Positions 1 through 6,527 of a stretch of 7,592 bases of DNA are shown here, in pieces. Origin of the DNA: Alphaproteobacteria bacterium. GTDB taxonomy: Bacteria > Pseudomonadota > Alphaproteobacteria > CAAHEQ01 > UBA3637. Position 1 is the stretch's first letter. Every line of letters starts with the position of its first letter. The position numbers and the translations under genes were made by a program. The DNA lies in the NCBI GenBank assembly GCA_017555325.1, contig JAFZGR010000019.1:1-7592 (forward strand), written 5' to 3'. Below the pieces are notes generated by a model. That model was not told the DNA's origin, did no database searches, and saw only the letters and a program-made list of their open reading frames with translations.

Positions 1-1855
1 TCGTTTTTTCAGAGAGGTTATAAGATATTCCAATTTGCCAATTCCGATGTGTGTTATAATTAAGTGTACTTGTTATTGAAAAATCACGAAGCATCCAGTT
101 GTCAGAAATATTTTTTGCAAATTCTGTTTGTACTTGTGTGCGGGGTAAATAATAAATAAAACCGGCTGATAGGCCAAATGCTATACCGAGATGATGTGGA
201 AAGGCATTTCCTCCATAGCGGAATAATGTGTTTGCTAAACTATATATATATAATTGTTTAAATGGTTTTATTGTTAAACCTGAACCACCTTTTAACGTGT
301 ACATCAACTTTTCTTCATTCGTTTTGGGATTCCATTCTCTACTAATATAAGTATCTATTTGGTATGATATGGGATGAAAGAGCGCATTATAGGGTGAAAA
401 CGAGCTGATTTTTATTAAATTAAGATGTTGAAATTGAAATCTGTTTTTTTGCGGATAATAGCGCAAGACGGTATCTAAAAAATTAATTTCAGCACCTTCT
501 AATAATCCGATGGGTGATTCGTTTAAGGAATGATAAGCGGCTCGCCAACCGATTTCTGTAAATGGATTTCCTTTATGTGTGCCGGCTGAAAACTGTAAGC
601 GCATCGAATCATGAGAGTTTAAAACTGAATCTTGTGGAACAATAATTTCTGATGATGGTGTTTCAATATTCCGACGAGCGGTTAATGTTTGTAAAGATTT
701 TTTCCGATATTCTTTTAAAGATAAATGTTGTTTAACCCATTCATATTGTATATATTCATATGCGGTATCTAATATATCTATTTGACTTTTTTCAGGCAAA
801 TCTTTTAAATGGTTTAAATTATCTGTTTTAAAATAGTGAGTGAGTTCTTTTTTTTCGGTAGAGCTCATTTTTTCATAACGATATGCAATTCTGCGTTGGC
901 GGGACGGGCGATATTTGACGTCTTTTACCATATTACTTCTTTTACTAATGGCTTTTACCGTATCAAGTGGAATTGTGTGAAGCGGAAATTCATCTGATAA
1001 TTTTAATTCGGGACGAACGGCATCCAGGGCTTCCATTAATAAATATGAGCAGTTTTTTGTAAAGAAATAATAACGGGTTTGTGTGTGTCCGATTTCCCAT
1101 AAGTGAGCAACAAAAAAATCTCGTTCCGAATCGCTTAAATTAAGTGTATATTCCCAAATATCTCGATTTTCCATGTTGTTATACATATTAATAACATTGT
1201 AATAAGGTTTTACGGTAAAACCGCCATAGTATCCGCCGGTTAACCCGTATATGGCATATAATGGTCCAGCTGTTTTTTCATCAACATAAGCCCCGTAGTT
1301 AACGCCGTGAGCAACTAATTGTGTTTTTCCCTCAGGAATGTCTATACGTATTAATGTGTGTCCGAACAATGAAGATGGATTGTTCATATAAGCATCTGTG
1401 TATAAGAAGGTAATGTTTGCCGGATTTAAATCTTTTTGGAATTTTTCAAATTCAGTGCAAGTTGGATAAGGGGTTTTGATTAATCCGTTTTTTTTAAGAA
1501 AAGTATATCGGGCAGGAAATAAACATTGTTTTGAAGTGTTTTTCTTTTGTGTAAACAATTTTATTGTTGATATTAATTCGGATTCGGGATTCGTTTTCCC
1601 GTCTTTTGATAAGAAAAAATTATCGGAATCAATTGAACTGATATAGTTTCCCCATAATTGAGGACGATAATGTACTAAACTTAACCATTGAGGTGAATAA
1701 GCGATTTGATGGATGTTAATAGAATTTTTTTCATTGTTGCAAAATGATTTAAACTCATTAGACTGTGTAATTGCTTTTGCAGATAAACAATAAGTGCATA
1801 AAATAAAAAAACAGAGAATCAAAAAGATAGATTGTTTGATTCTCTGTTTTGTCAT
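1..1855 (-). CDS. DUF4105 (Lnb N-terminal domain-like) exported protein, 3' end beyond window
   Basis: The frame is open from an ATG at 1855 to the left edge (618 codons, no stop), so the C-terminus is missing. The start is supported by AGGA seven bases upstream (1863-1866) and a basic n-region (MTKQRIKQ) before a hydrophobic stretch ending in AKA near residue 28, a signal peptide. Residues about 145-325 match the DUF4105 family: NNPSSLFGHTLIRID (158-172), then KNCSYLLMEALD (267-278). A His (166) before a Cys (269) is the order seen in circularly permuted papain-like enzymes. From about residue 415 the chain is rich in alternating hydrophobic/aromatic residues (MRLQFSAGTHKG, then EIGWRAAYH), as in the beta-rich, possibly outer-membrane C-terminal half of longer family members. 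The domain is named after Bacteroides Lnb, reported as a lipoprotein N-acyltransferase (from memory). Acyltransferase or hydrolase activity here is inference; the substrate is unknown. It is probably co-transcribed with the DUF3015 gene 12 bases upstream. Confidence 0.85.
   Translation of the reverse strand, partial: MTKQRIKQSIFLILCFFILCTYCLSAKAITQSNEFKSFCNNEKNSINIHQIAYSPQWLSLVHYRPQLWGNYISSIDSDNFFLSKDGKTNPESELISTIKLFTQKKNTSKQCLFPARYTFLKKNGLIKTPYPTCTEFEKFQKDLNPANITFLYTDAYMNNPSSLFGHTLIRIDIPEGKTQLVAHGVNYGAYVDEKTAGPLYAIYGLTGGYYGGFTVKPYYNVINMYNNMENRDIWEYTLNLSDSERDFFVAHLWEIGHTQTRYYFFTKNCSYLLMEALDAVRPELKLSDEFPLHTIPLDTVKAISKRSNMVKDVKYRPSRQRRIAYRYEKMSSTEKKELTHYFKTDNLNHLKDLPEKSQIDILDTAYEYIQYEWVKQHLSLKEYRKKSLQTLTARRNIETPSSEIIVPQDSVLNSHDSMRLQFSAGTHKGNPFTEIGWRAAYHSLNESPIGLLEGAEINFLDTVLRYYPQKNRFQFQHLNLIKISSFSPYNALFHPISYQIDTYISREWNPKTNEEKLMYTLKGGSGLTIKPFKQLYIYSLANTLFRYGGNAFPHHLGIAFGLSAGFIYYLPRTQVQTEFAKNISDNWMLRDFSITSTLNYNTHRNWQIGISYNLSEKT
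1805..1850 (-). terminator. Hairpin plus T-tract inside the start of the DUF4105 gene (possible attenuator)
   Basis: On the minus strand the arm AAAACAGAGAATCAAA (1850-1835) is perfectly complementary to the arm at 1823-1808, with an 11-base loop (1824-1834). The descending arm runs into seven T's and then ATTTTA. This looks like an intrinsic terminator, but it lies wholly within codons 2-17 of the downstream gene, 18 bases after the DUF3015 stop codon. The stem is only moderately GC-rich, so termination may be partial. Ribosomes initiating on the downstream gene would cover the first arm and oppose folding. Its function is inferred from the sequence only. Confidence 0.55.
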
Positions 1856-1867
1856 TACAATATCCTA

Positions 1868-2335
1868 TTAAGCAACCTGAATAGATAATAATTGTAATAA
1901 TTCTGTTGCAACGGCAACAACTTCAACATCTTCAGAAGAGAAAATATCGTTGAAGTGTGTTTTGGCAACCAAAGCGACTTTTTCGGCAGGAACATCTAAA
2001 ATGCCAGCGATTGTGTATAATGTTTCTCCTTCGCCACGAGAAGCATCAAAGGCAAATTGTTCCATGTTGTTTTCTAAAAATGTCAAAAACATTCTTTGTG
2101 TACCACCGGTAATACGACCGTTTGGATCACAACCGGATGTTCCGGTAGAAATACCGAATGTTTGTGTTCCGAAAAAACCATTTGTTGTGACGGCTAGGAC
2201 TTGCGGAACTAAACCAGATTGACCACGCCAAGCCATACTTCCTAAACCACAACCGGTACTGTCATGAGCTTGAGCTCCATTTGAGAAAGCAATCATTCCC
2301 AAAGCAGCAACAGAAGCTAAAATTGTTTTTTTCAT
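1868..2335 (-). CDS. DUF3015 family secreted protein
   Basis: This encodes 155 residues when started at the ATG at 2335, which has AAGGAT six bases upstream (2342-2346) and opens a classic signal peptide (MKKTILASVA, hydrophobic core, AQA at 21-23). The frame stays open 18 codons further upstream to 2389, but that extension has no ribosome binding site and would bury the signal peptide. The mature part of about 132 residues starts HDSTGCGLGS and keeps features typical of DUF3015 proteins: Cys29 in a CGLGS segment, then FGISTGTSGC with Cys69. The two cysteines could form a disulfide in the periplasm. The second half (FLENNMEQFAFDASRGEGETL and on) looks helical. DUF3015 has no established biochemical role. 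It is the first gene of a probable operon with the DUF4105 gene, so the two may act together in the cell envelope; that is inference. Confidence 0.88.
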   Translation of the reverse strand: MKKTILASVAALGMIAFSNGAQAHDSTGCGLGSMAWRGQSGLVPQVLAVTTNGFFGTQTFGISTGTSGCDPNGRITGGTQRMFLTFLENNMEQFAFDASRGEGETLYTIAGILDVPAEKVALVAKTHFNDIFSSEDVEVVAVATELLQLLSIQVA

Positions 2336-2367
2336 ACGATATCCTTTCAAAAATGATTTACATTGAT

Positions 2368-2396
2368 AGCATAAAAGCAATCTTTTCAAAAAGCAA
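2368..2396 (-). promoter_or_regulatory. Candidate promoter for the DUF3015-DUF4105 operon
   Basis: Read on the minus strand, TTGCTT (2396-2391) and TATGCT (2373-2368) are separated by 17 bases, about 30 bases before the ribosome binding site. Both boxes match the sigma-70 consensus only partly. An overlapping alternative, TTGAAA (2389-2384) with TATCAA (2368-2363), has a short 15-base spacer. The choice between them is uncertain. Confidence 0.3.
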
Positions 2397-2414
2397 TTGT
2401 TTTTTGCATAAAAG
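2369..2414. repeat. Short interleaved direct repeats in the divergent promoter region
   Basis: GCATAAAAG occurs at 2369-2377 and 2406-2414, and AAAAGCAAT at 2373-2381 and 2389-2397 (16 bases apart, about one and a half helical turns). They overlap the candidate DUF3015 promoter. They could be binding sites for a regulator, but short A-rich repeats also arise by chance in DNA this AT-rich. Confidence 0.35.
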
Positions 2415-2487
2415 TGTATTTAGGGTATATACTTTTTCTGTTTTTGTAGAAGACAAGCTATTTAGTCCAATAGGAGGAATAAAATTC

Positions 2488-2516
2488 TTGCGAAATTTTG
2501 AATATTTTGATATAAT
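2488..2516 (+). promoter_or_regulatory. Sigma-70 promoter with extended -10 for the 57-residue gene
   Basis: TTGCGA (2488-2493), a 17-base spacer and a perfect TATAAT (2511-2516) preceded by TGA, giving an extended -10. Transcription would start near 2523, leaving a leader of about 23 bases that holds the ribosome binding site. This is the best promoter match in the window. Confidence 0.7.
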
Positions 2517-2545
2517 TTATATGCAAAGTTATAAAGGAGACGATA

Positions 2546-2719
2546 ATGAAAAAATATTTGTTTATATTGTTATTTGTTTTAGGCGCATGTATTGCAGGTC
2601 AAGCCATGGCTGCTGATGTTGTTTGCAATATTGGTGATGATTTTTCAAAGGCTGATACGTGTAATGTGCAAGATGTTGGAGCTAAAATGGGCTCCCCTTT
2701 GATTGATTCTAAAAAATAA
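2546..2719 (+). CDS. Tiny exported protein of 57 residues, unknown function
   Basis: The ATG at 2546 follows AAAGGAG (2533-2539) by six bases and a strong promoter, and the gene ends with TAA just before a terminator, so this is a complete small transcription unit. The product begins MKKYLFILLFVLGAC, a positively charged n-region and a hydrophobic core, then IAGQAMA and a mature part starting ADVVCNIGDD. Signal peptidase I cleavage after AMA (residue 22) would release about 35 residues with two cysteines (27 and 39), able to form one disulfide. Alternatively LGAC (12-15) fits a lipobox, which would make it a lipoprotein anchored at Cys15. The mature part is polar and ends PLIDSKK. I do not recognise a family. 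It is divergent from the DUF3015 operon and convergent with the nitronate monooxygenase gene. It is not a fragment of either. Confidence 0.75.
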   Translation: MKKYLFILLFVLGACIAGQAMAADVVCNIGDDFSKADTCNVQDVGAKMGSPLIDSKK

Positions 2720-2756
2720 AAATTAAAATAAGTTATTTTGTTTAATTCTGAATAAT

Positions 2757-2790
2757 AAAAAAAAGACCGAAATTTTTCGGTCTTCTTTTT
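2757..2790. terminator. Bidirectional intrinsic terminator
   Basis: AAGACCGAA (2763-2771) pairs with TTCGGTCTT (2776-2784) around a four-base loop. On the plus strand it is followed by CTTTTT (2785-2790); on the minus strand the run of A's at 2757-2764 gives a run of eight T's. It lies between the stops of the 57-residue gene (2719) and the monooxygenase gene (2804) and can end transcription from both. Confidence 0.85.
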
Positions 2791-2803
2791 ATACTTCAAA
2801 TTT

Positions 2804-4360
2804 TTATTTTCCTGATAATAGTGCATCGATTAATTCTTGTACAGTCGGAATGTAACCGTCTTTATACATTGGATCTGTTCCGAAACGATAAGCTCGGTGG
2901 CCGGCAAACATCAGGTTATTATCAATACTTTCGCCGTGTGCAATAGCCGTTAATGTTTTGTTGATACAGAATGAACGGGAATCTGGTAATCTGTCCAGAT
3001 GTCCATTTGCTTGTGACCAACCAGAGAATGCACAAGCAGAAAGGCAACCAACACAATTGACCCTGTCTGTTTTAATTTGTGAATCTTCTTCTTTTGTCAA
3101 GAAAATAAGGGATTTGTCAGGCGTGCGAACGGCAATGGGACGTTCACCAGCTTGATATGCATTTGCCCGTTTGAAGTCATATTCTGTTAAATAGACTGTA
3201 TGCGCAGCTGAAACAATAAACGGTTTTACAAAAATGCCTTCCGGTTTTTCTGTATATGGCATTTCAGTGTCTTTTCTATCGAACAATGTTTGCATAAATT
3301 TATTTCTGACAGCGGAGGAGTAAAATCCTGTTGGTGAAAACTGTTGTAAAACAACGTCTTTTGGTTTTAATGCACGCAAGCATCCCTGCCATGCTTTTGC
3401 AACCGGACTTTCAATCGTTAATAACGGTCGTGTTCCTAATTGAAATGCAATTAAACCGATTTCAGGATTATCAATGTATTCATCAAATTCGGATAAATTC
3501 CAAACGCCACCGGCCATAACAATGGGAACGTGTTGTAAATTGTATTCATTTAATTGTTTACGCAAAGCAACCAAGCGTTCATATGGTCTTTCCGGTTTTT
3601 CAGGATTTTCCGAATTTGATAAGCCGTTGTGACCACCAGCTAACCACGGATCTTCATAAACAACACCGCCTAAATATTCTGGACAGTTTTTATAACTACG
3701 CAACCATAATGCTCGAAATGCTCGAGCGGAAGAAACAATCGGATAATAATATAAACCGTATTTTGCTGCAATTTCAGCTAATTTGTACGGCATGCCGGCA
3801 CCGCAGGTAATCCCATGAACCAGTTTATGAACTTCGCCCAACATCCCATCAACAACAGGGACGGCTTCTCCCATTCTTTTTTGGTATTGAAAGCGAAGCG
3901 TTCCTAGCATTTGTTGTGCTTTTTCTCCAACAGCTTCTAATTTTTCCTGATATTTTTCAGGTGCTTTTTGAACTAAATTTTTCACAACGGATTCGCAAGA
4001 ATTCATAACACCTTCCAAAATAGGGATACTTCCGCCCATTTCCCATAAAACGTTCATATGGATACGTCCGTTTCCACCGGAAATTTCGTGAGCGATTTTG
4101 GCTTGTGAAATACCTCCCTTAATAGACATTTCAATTAATTCGTTATGACGTTCTGCTCGTGTTTTGCGGGTATAAACTTTGGGAACGACTTTTCCTTTTT
4201 CATCAACAATATCCGCAAACACTCCGGAAATTGTTCCAACTGCTCCGGCTTTTGCCCAAGCACCGGAAGAATGTCCATCCGATACGGCAACACCTTTTCC
4301 GCCTTCAATCAACGGAATAACTTCTTTGCCGGAAATAACAATTGGATTTAATTTTTTCAT
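2804..4360 (-). CDS. Nitronate monooxygenase / 2-nitropropane dioxygenase-family flavoprotein with C-terminal Cys cluster
   Basis: The 518-residue product is an FMN-dependent TIM-barrel protein of the NPD family, whose studied members oxidise alkyl nitronates and whose relatives include enoyl-ACP reductases such as PfaD. Visible motifs are GITCGAGMPYKL (183-194), AGGHNG (241-246) with the His at the usual catalytic position, PIVMAGGVWN (279-288) for flavin phosphate binding, and AFQLGTRPLLTIES (305-318). The usual length is about 320-370 residues. The excess comes from a helical insertion before residue 180 (roughly 110-175) and a C-terminal region with CVGCLSAC (436-443) and Cys465, which might bind a metal or iron-sulfur cluster. 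The start ATG at 4360 has AGAGAGG five bases upstream. There is no signal peptide, so it is probably cytosolic. The true substrate cannot be told from sequence, and oxidoreductase roles other than nitronate oxidation remain possible. It is monocistronic, with its own promoter and terminator. Confidence 0.85.
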   Translation of the reverse strand: MKKLNPIVISGKEVIPLIEGGKGVAVSDGHSSGAWAKAGAVGTISGVFADIVDEKGKVVPKVYTRKTRAERHNELIEMSIKGGISQAKIAHEISGGNGRIHMNVLWEMGGSIPILEGVMNSCESVVKNLVQKAPEKYQEKLEAVGEKAQQMLGTLRFQYQKRMGEAVPVVDGMLGEVHKLVHGITCGAGMPYKLAEIAAKYGLYYYPIVSSARAFRALWLRSYKNCPEYLGGVVYEDPWLAGGHNGLSNSENPEKPERPYERLVALRKQLNEYNLQHVPIVMAGGVWNLSEFDEYIDNPEIGLIAFQLGTRPLLTIESPVAKAWQGCLRALKPKDVVLQQFSPTGFYSSAVRNKFMQTLFDRKDTEMPYTEKPEGIFVKPFIVSAAHTVYLTEYDFKRANAYQAGERPIAVRTPDKSLIFLTKEEDSQIKTDRVNCVGCLSACAFSGWSQANGHLDRLPDSRSFCINKTLTAIAHGESIDNNLMFAGHRAYRFGTDPMYKDGYIPTVQELIDALLSGK

Positions 4361-4385
4361 AGGTACCTCTCTTTAAAATAAAAAC

Positions 4386-4415
4386 ATAATATCACTTTAC
4401 TCATTTTTATATCAA
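4386..4415 (-). promoter_or_regulatory. Promoter of the nitronate monooxygenase gene
   Basis: On the minus strand TTGATA (4415-4410), an 18-base spacer and TATTAT (4391-4386) match sigma-70 boxes at five of six positions or nearly so. The predicted start near 4379 leaves a short leader containing the AGAGAGG ribosome binding site. Confidence 0.55.
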
Positions 4416-4468
4416 AAATCAACAAAAAACTTTTTTTATACAAAAGATAAGAAAGTGAAGAAGAAATC

Positions 4469-4498
4469 TTGTATTTTTTATTAAAATTTAGCTATAAT
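4469..4498 (+). promoter_or_regulatory. Promoter of the kinase-receiver-phosphatase / rsmE operon
   Basis: TTGTAT (4469-4474), an 18-base spacer and a perfect TATAAT (4493-4498) lie just before an AAAAGGGGG ribosome binding site (4514-4521... spacing five bases to the ATG at 4527). The 166-base gap between the two divergent genes holds this promoter and the one for the monooxygenase gene, and I see nothing else in it. Confidence 0.6.
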
Positions 4499-4526
4499 AT
4501 AAGAAGTAATTTAAAAGGGGGATATA

Positions 4527-6512
4527 ATGCTCTATTTGACTGGTGATAATATTTCAAAGGAAAAAGTTTTAAAATTGGCAAAAAAATGCGGATTGCCTGT
4601 ATGGCCGTCTGTTGAGCGACCGTTTTTATATCAAGGTGATTTTAATCAAATGCCGACAGCCTTGTGTGTGCTTACTGAAAATTTAACGGAAACACGCCTA
4701 CAAACACTTTTTCAAATTCCCATTTCGGCATTGGTCGATGCGAATGCAACCATTCGCAGTATTGTGGATTTTATTAATGTCCAAAAGGAAAATATTTATT
4801 CAGACGGATTGGGCTTTTTATTAACAGGACCAGTTATTTACAATATAGATGTTGCTCAAATTTTTACTAAAGCATTACAGGATAGACGTCATTTTTCCGA
4901 TTTTCGGATGGCATCTATTCATTTAGCTTTACATGAAGCCTTAGTAAACGGATTAATTCACGGCAATTTGAATTTGTCCAGTTTAAAGCGACAAAATTTA
5001 ACGGAATATCAAGAATACGGAAAAACCGTTCAAAAACGTTTGACCAAACCAGCATTTGCTCGTAAAGCAATTAGCATTACGGCAAAATGGACACGACCCA
5101 AAATGAAAATTACCATTCGGGATGAGGGAATGGGATATTCTTTATCTGAAATTTTAAAGCAATCCCCGACCATTCAGTCAAAATCAGGACGAGGATTGCG
5201 TATTATTGCAAGTGCTGCCGATTCGTGTACCATTGATAACTATGGAAAAGAAATTTCATTATCCTTCTTGCGGGAAAAACCAGAACAACCAGATATGGTT
5301 TCACCGATTAATGTTATTAAAAATGAAACGACAACGTCAAAAGAAGATTTGTCACAAGGAAAAGTTTTGATTATTGAAGATAATCAAAGTAATCAGGCAT
5401 TATTGGCGGGATTATTGTCGCAATTAAATATTAAACAGATTGAAGTTGCCGAAGATGGAATTGACGGATTAAATAAAGTATTAACATTTGAGCCTGATTT
5501 AATTATTTTAGATATTACGATGCCGAATTTAGACGGTTATGAGGTTTTGCAACGATTGAAATCGGTTGAACATACCCGATCCATTCCTGTTTTAATTCAA
5601 ACAGCCTCTGATACACGAGAGGCTCGTGATAAAACATTTCGTGCCGGAGCCTCTGATTTTATTACCAAACCGATTAATCCGTTAGAATTTTTTGCTCGTG
5701 TACGGATTCATCTTGAAAACAGATTGTTGGTTAATCGATTAAAAAGCAGATTAAAGCAAATTCATACAGAACTTTCTACGGCTCAAAATATGCAAATGAG
5801 CTTATTGCCGTGTCAGGCAACATTGATGGATATAAAAAAAAGATATGGATTGAATATGACATCATATTTTGAACCGTCGGATAAACTCGGTGGAGATTTT
5901 TGGCAGACTGTGCCGTTAAGTGATAATCGTATCGGTTTTTATTTGTGTGATTTTTCCGGTCATGGATTGGCAACAGCATTAAATACGTTTAGATTGCATA
6001 CATTGATTTTTCAAATGCATTCACGTATTCAAAAACCATCTGATTTTTTAAACGAATTGAATCAACAATTATATCTGTTGTTGCAACGGGGACAATTTGC
6101 CACCTTCTTCTTTGGTATTTATAATCCGCAAAAACAGACATTGGTTTATTCCGGAGCTGCTGCACCAGCACCGTTTTATTGGAACGGAAGTAAGTGGAAA
6201 GCACTTGGTACAAGAGGATTGCCATTAGGGATTTCACAGTCGGCAACTTATACCAATCATACTGTTTCGTTCAAAGAAGGAAATCGGCTGTTCTTATATA
6301 GTGATGCCTTAACGGAAACATTTAATGAGAGCGGTCGTCAATCTAGTGAAAAAACACTTTTAAAGGTTGTGCAAGAAGAAACGAGTGGTGTTTCCATTCA
6401 GGAGGGAATGAGTGGGGTAATGCATCGTTTCTTTAAATTTGCACCACCGCCACCACAAGATGATGTGACGGCAGTTTTTATTGAAGCTGATAAATTGTTT
6501 CCCATTTTTTAA
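4527..6512 (+). CDS. RsbW-like ATPase - receiver - PP2C/SpoIIE phosphatase fusion regulator
   Basis: A 661-residue soluble signalling protein with no membrane segments. Residues 1-95 match nothing I recognise. Residues about 105-250 form a GHKL ATPase of the RsbW/anti-sigma kinase type: LHEALVNGLIHG (134-145, with Glu137 and Asn141), RDEGMG (198-203) and SGRGLRII (220-227). Residues 279-395 form a receiver domain with Glu284/Asp285, phospho-acceptor Asp329 in LDITMPNLDGYE, Thr359 and Lys381. A probable coiled linker (395-425) leads to an RsbU/SpoIIE-type PP2C phosphatase (440-655): SDKLGGDF with Asp457, CDFSGHG with Asp475, YSDALTE with Asp593, and DDVT with Asp645/646, so the metal ligands are intact. 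By analogy with partner switching, phosphorylation of Asp329 would control a phosphatase acting on a phospho-STAS protein and the kinase domain would oppose it. No STAS protein, sigma factor or partner histidine kinase lies in the window, so the target is unknown. Confidence 0.9.
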   Translation: MLYLTGDNISKEKVLKLAKKCGLPVWPSVERPFLYQGDFNQMPTALCVLTENLTETRLQTLFQIPISALVDANATIRSIVDFINVQKENIYSDGLGFLLTGPVIYNIDVAQIFTKALQDRRHFSDFRMASIHLALHEALVNGLIHGNLNLSSLKRQNLTEYQEYGKTVQKRLTKPAFARKAISITAKWTRPKMKITIRDEGMGYSLSEILKQSPTIQSKSGRGLRIIASAADSCTIDNYGKEISLSFLREKPEQPDMVSPINVIKNETTTSKEDLSQGKVLIIEDNQSNQALLAGLLSQLNIKQIEVAEDGIDGLNKVLTFEPDLIILDITMPNLDGYEVLQRLKSVEHTRSIPVLIQTASDTREARDKTFRAGASDFITKPINPLEFFARVRIHLENRLLVNRLKSRLKQIHTELSTAQNMQMSLLPCQATLMDIKKRYGLNMTSYFEPSDKLGGDFWQTVPLSDNRIGFYLCDFSGHGLATALNTFRLHTLIFQMHSRIQKPSDFLNELNQQLYLLLQRGQFATFFFGIYNPQKQTLVYSGAAAPAPFYWNGSKWKALGTRGLPLGISQSATYTNHTVSFKEGNRLFLYSDALTETFNESGRQSSEKTLLKVVQEETSGVSIQEGMSGVMHRFFKFAPPPPQDDVTAVFIEADKLFPIF

Positions 6513-6527
6513 ATTAAAGGATTGAAA

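Noticed and set aside
241..252. (TA)6 tract inside the DUF4105 gene as a phase-variation switch
   Set aside because: It is short, encodes an ordinary segment (LYIYS) in frame, and such tracts are expected in DNA this AT-rich.
2471..2490. AGGAGG followed by TTG at 2488, a possible start for a leader peptide
   Set aside because: The TTG is the -35 box of a strong promoter, so the AGGAGG would not be in that transcript, and no sensible protein follows.
2281..2616. Plus-strand open frame of 111 codons across the divergent intergenic region
   Set aside because: It starts inside the DUF3015 gene on the opposite strand, has no ribosome binding site and overlaps the better supported 57-residue gene in another frame.
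2599..2826. Minus-strand open frame of 75 codons between the monooxygenase and the 57-residue gene
   Set aside because: It is antisense to the 57-residue gene, crosses the bidirectional terminator and has low-complexity Lys/Phe/Tyr composition.
4361..4368. Palindrome AGGTACCT beside the monooxygenase ribosome binding site
   Set aside because: Eight bases is too short to argue for an operator, and it partly consists of the ribosome binding site itself.
5776..6246. Two minus-strand open frames opposite the phosphatase domain
   Set aside because: They are antisense shadows of a well supported gene, with no ribosome binding sites or recognisable protein features.
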